Of a stretch of 64,000 nt of DNA, positions 63,027 to 64,000 are shown piece by piece. The position numbers were made by a program, and so were the translations under genes. The stretch is from GCA-002726655 sp046582185 (lineage in GTDB: Bacteria > Pseudomonadota > Gammaproteobacteria > Pseudomonadales > Azotimanducaceae), in the NCBI GenBank assembly GCA_046582185.1, contig JAYGEX010000042.1, forward strand, positions 144,062 through 208,061. Direction: 5' to 3'. The notes under the pieces were generated by a model. The model had not been told where the DNA came from, searched no databases, and was given only the letters and a program-made list of their open reading frames with translations. The first letter of the stretch is position 1. The number at the start of each line of letters is the position of its first letter.

Positions 63027-63054
63027 TTGTAATGAAGCAAGCAGCGCGTATAAT
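63027..63054 (+). promoter_or_regulatory. Putative rrn sigma-70 promoter
   Basis: TTGTAA (63027-63032) and TATAAT (63049-63054) are separated by 16 bases. They are followed by GCGCTCCCTCG, a GC-rich discriminator typical of stringently controlled rRNA promoters. It lies about 530 bases before mature 16S. Confidence 0.7.
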
Positions 63055-63081
63055 GCGCTCCCTCGATTGATGAGATCGAGC

Positions 63082-63113
63082 CAAACCACTGGCCGTGGTT
63101 TGCAGGTTTTTTT
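63082..63113 (+). terminator. Terminator-like hairpin 1 in the rrn leader
   Basis: CAAACCAC (63082-63089) and GTGGTTTG (63095-63102) pair fully around TGGCC. CAGG and a run of seven T follow. It lies downstream of the promoter and upstream of boxA. Confidence 0.5.
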
Positions 63114-63152
63114 CAGGTAAAACTGGAATAAACCCAGGACAGTTTTTCAAGC

Positions 63153-63187
63153 AGGCCTACTGATTAATACGCAGTGGGGCTTTTTTG
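63153..63187 (+). terminator. Terminator-like hairpin 2 in the rrn leader
   Basis: CCTACTG (63156-63162) pairs with CAGTGGG (63172-63178, one G-T). A short extension is followed by GGC and a run of six T (63181-63186). It lies about 20 bases before boxA. Confidence 0.5.
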
Positions 63188-63207
63188 CGCGAAAACGTTC
63201 TGGAACA

Positions 63208-63220
63208 AGTTCTTTAACAA
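63208..63220 (+). promoter_or_regulatory. boxA-like rRNA antitermination site
   Basis: AGTTCTTTAACAA closely matches the boxA bound by NusB-S10 (TGCTCTTTAACA in E. coli). Position in the leader before 16S supports the call. Confidence 0.75.
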
Positions 63221-63585
63221 TTTGGAAACAAACAATAGGTGTGGGTACTTGTTAGTTGAATGCAATAAATATTCAACGACAATTACCAACAATTTATTGA
63301 GTAGGGTCACGACTCGCCATTGGCGAACGTGATCAGCGAAAGACATTTCTTTGGAAATGTCCTAAGCATTACTAACCTAAATATATGGTAATTTTGCGTT
63401 GAGCCAGGATGGGGCTCGCCGTTAGGCGAACACATCTGGCGACAAGTATTTGCTTGCAAATACTGAGAGCCGGGGATGGTCAATTGACCACTTATCTTGT
63501 TAAAAGATTTGCGAACTAAATTCGCAGCTGTAGCCTAAGTGAACCTCAAAAGGGTGTATCGAGGGTAGCAGGAAAGCTTCAATTT

Positions 63586-64000
<415 letters not shown>

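Larger units (their letters stand above)
62857..63585 (+). other. rRNA operon promoter and leader region
   Basis: No protein gene. From left to right: an AT-rich stretch at 62860-62900 (possible UP element), a promoter at 63027-63054, two terminator-like hairpins (63082-63113 and 63153-63187), a boxA at 63208-63220, then leader hairpins. These include GACATTTC-TTTG-GAAATGTC at 63342-63361 and a 9-bp stem AGTATTTGC/GCAAATACT near 63445-63464. Confidence 0.75.

Overview
The window looks like a chromosome segment of an aerobic, free-living, probably marine gammaproteobacterium. The evidence is the 16S rRNA 5' end at the right edge and the housekeeping gene order: ispB / rplU-rpmA-obgE-proB, rpsT, murJ-ribF-lspA-fkpB-ispH-pilE-fimT-pilVWXY1, pilSR-bamD, rluD-pgeF, ilvIH-pssA-msrPQ-16S. 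That order closely follows Pseudomonas. A two-component system of the proteobacterial dedicated sortase type and two Cys-type sulfatases point to a marine heterotroph. The lineage is inferred.

Left third (1-31 kb): accessory and catabolic genes. A TonB-dependent receptor (edge-truncated) lies near a FecI-type sigma factor and an 88-residue protein that is only the N-terminal domain of FecR. Next come a MoxR/CoxE-like ATPase-VWA pair and two secreted amidohydrolases, the second without metal ligands. A minus-strand operon follows: alpha/beta hydrolase, sulfatase, TesB thioesterase, and a GrdB-like protein interrupted by one in-frame TGA exactly where a U-x-x-C selenocysteine motif is expected. 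Then come a sahR-like regulator with ahcY, a HIT protein, the kinase/regulator pair, a sugar kinase, a second sulfatase, a decayed TolB/TPR gene, a phosphotransferase, a lipoprotein amidohydrolase and an outer-membrane barrel.

Middle (31-51 kb): tRNA-Pro(CGG), ispB, ribosomal proteins L21, L27 and S20, then GTPase, proline, lipid II flippase, flavin, signal-peptidase and isoprenoid genes. These lead into a minor-pilin operon ending in a very large PilY1 with cadherin-like repeats. ileS, usually between ribF and lspA, is absent.

Right (51-64 kb): pilRS, bamD, rluD, pgeF, a DUF4124 protein, acetolactate synthase (ilvIH, without the usual ilvC), pssA, msrPQ, and an rRNA operon promoter and leader entering 16S rRNA.

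A dispersed, non-coding, MITE-like repeat of about 130-150 bp runs through the window (about 11.95, 14.63, 27.96, 28.09 and 43.47 kb). It has TTAGTTCYYGTCC-type inverted ends and an internal core near AATCACTTACGAAGGAG. Two same-orientation copies bracket sahR-ahcY, two lie in tandem in a gene graveyard, and one sits inside the pilus operon. The best leads are the probable selenoprotein with its candidate SECIS hairpin, this repeat family, the amidohydrolase pseudoenzyme and the enlarged PilY1.
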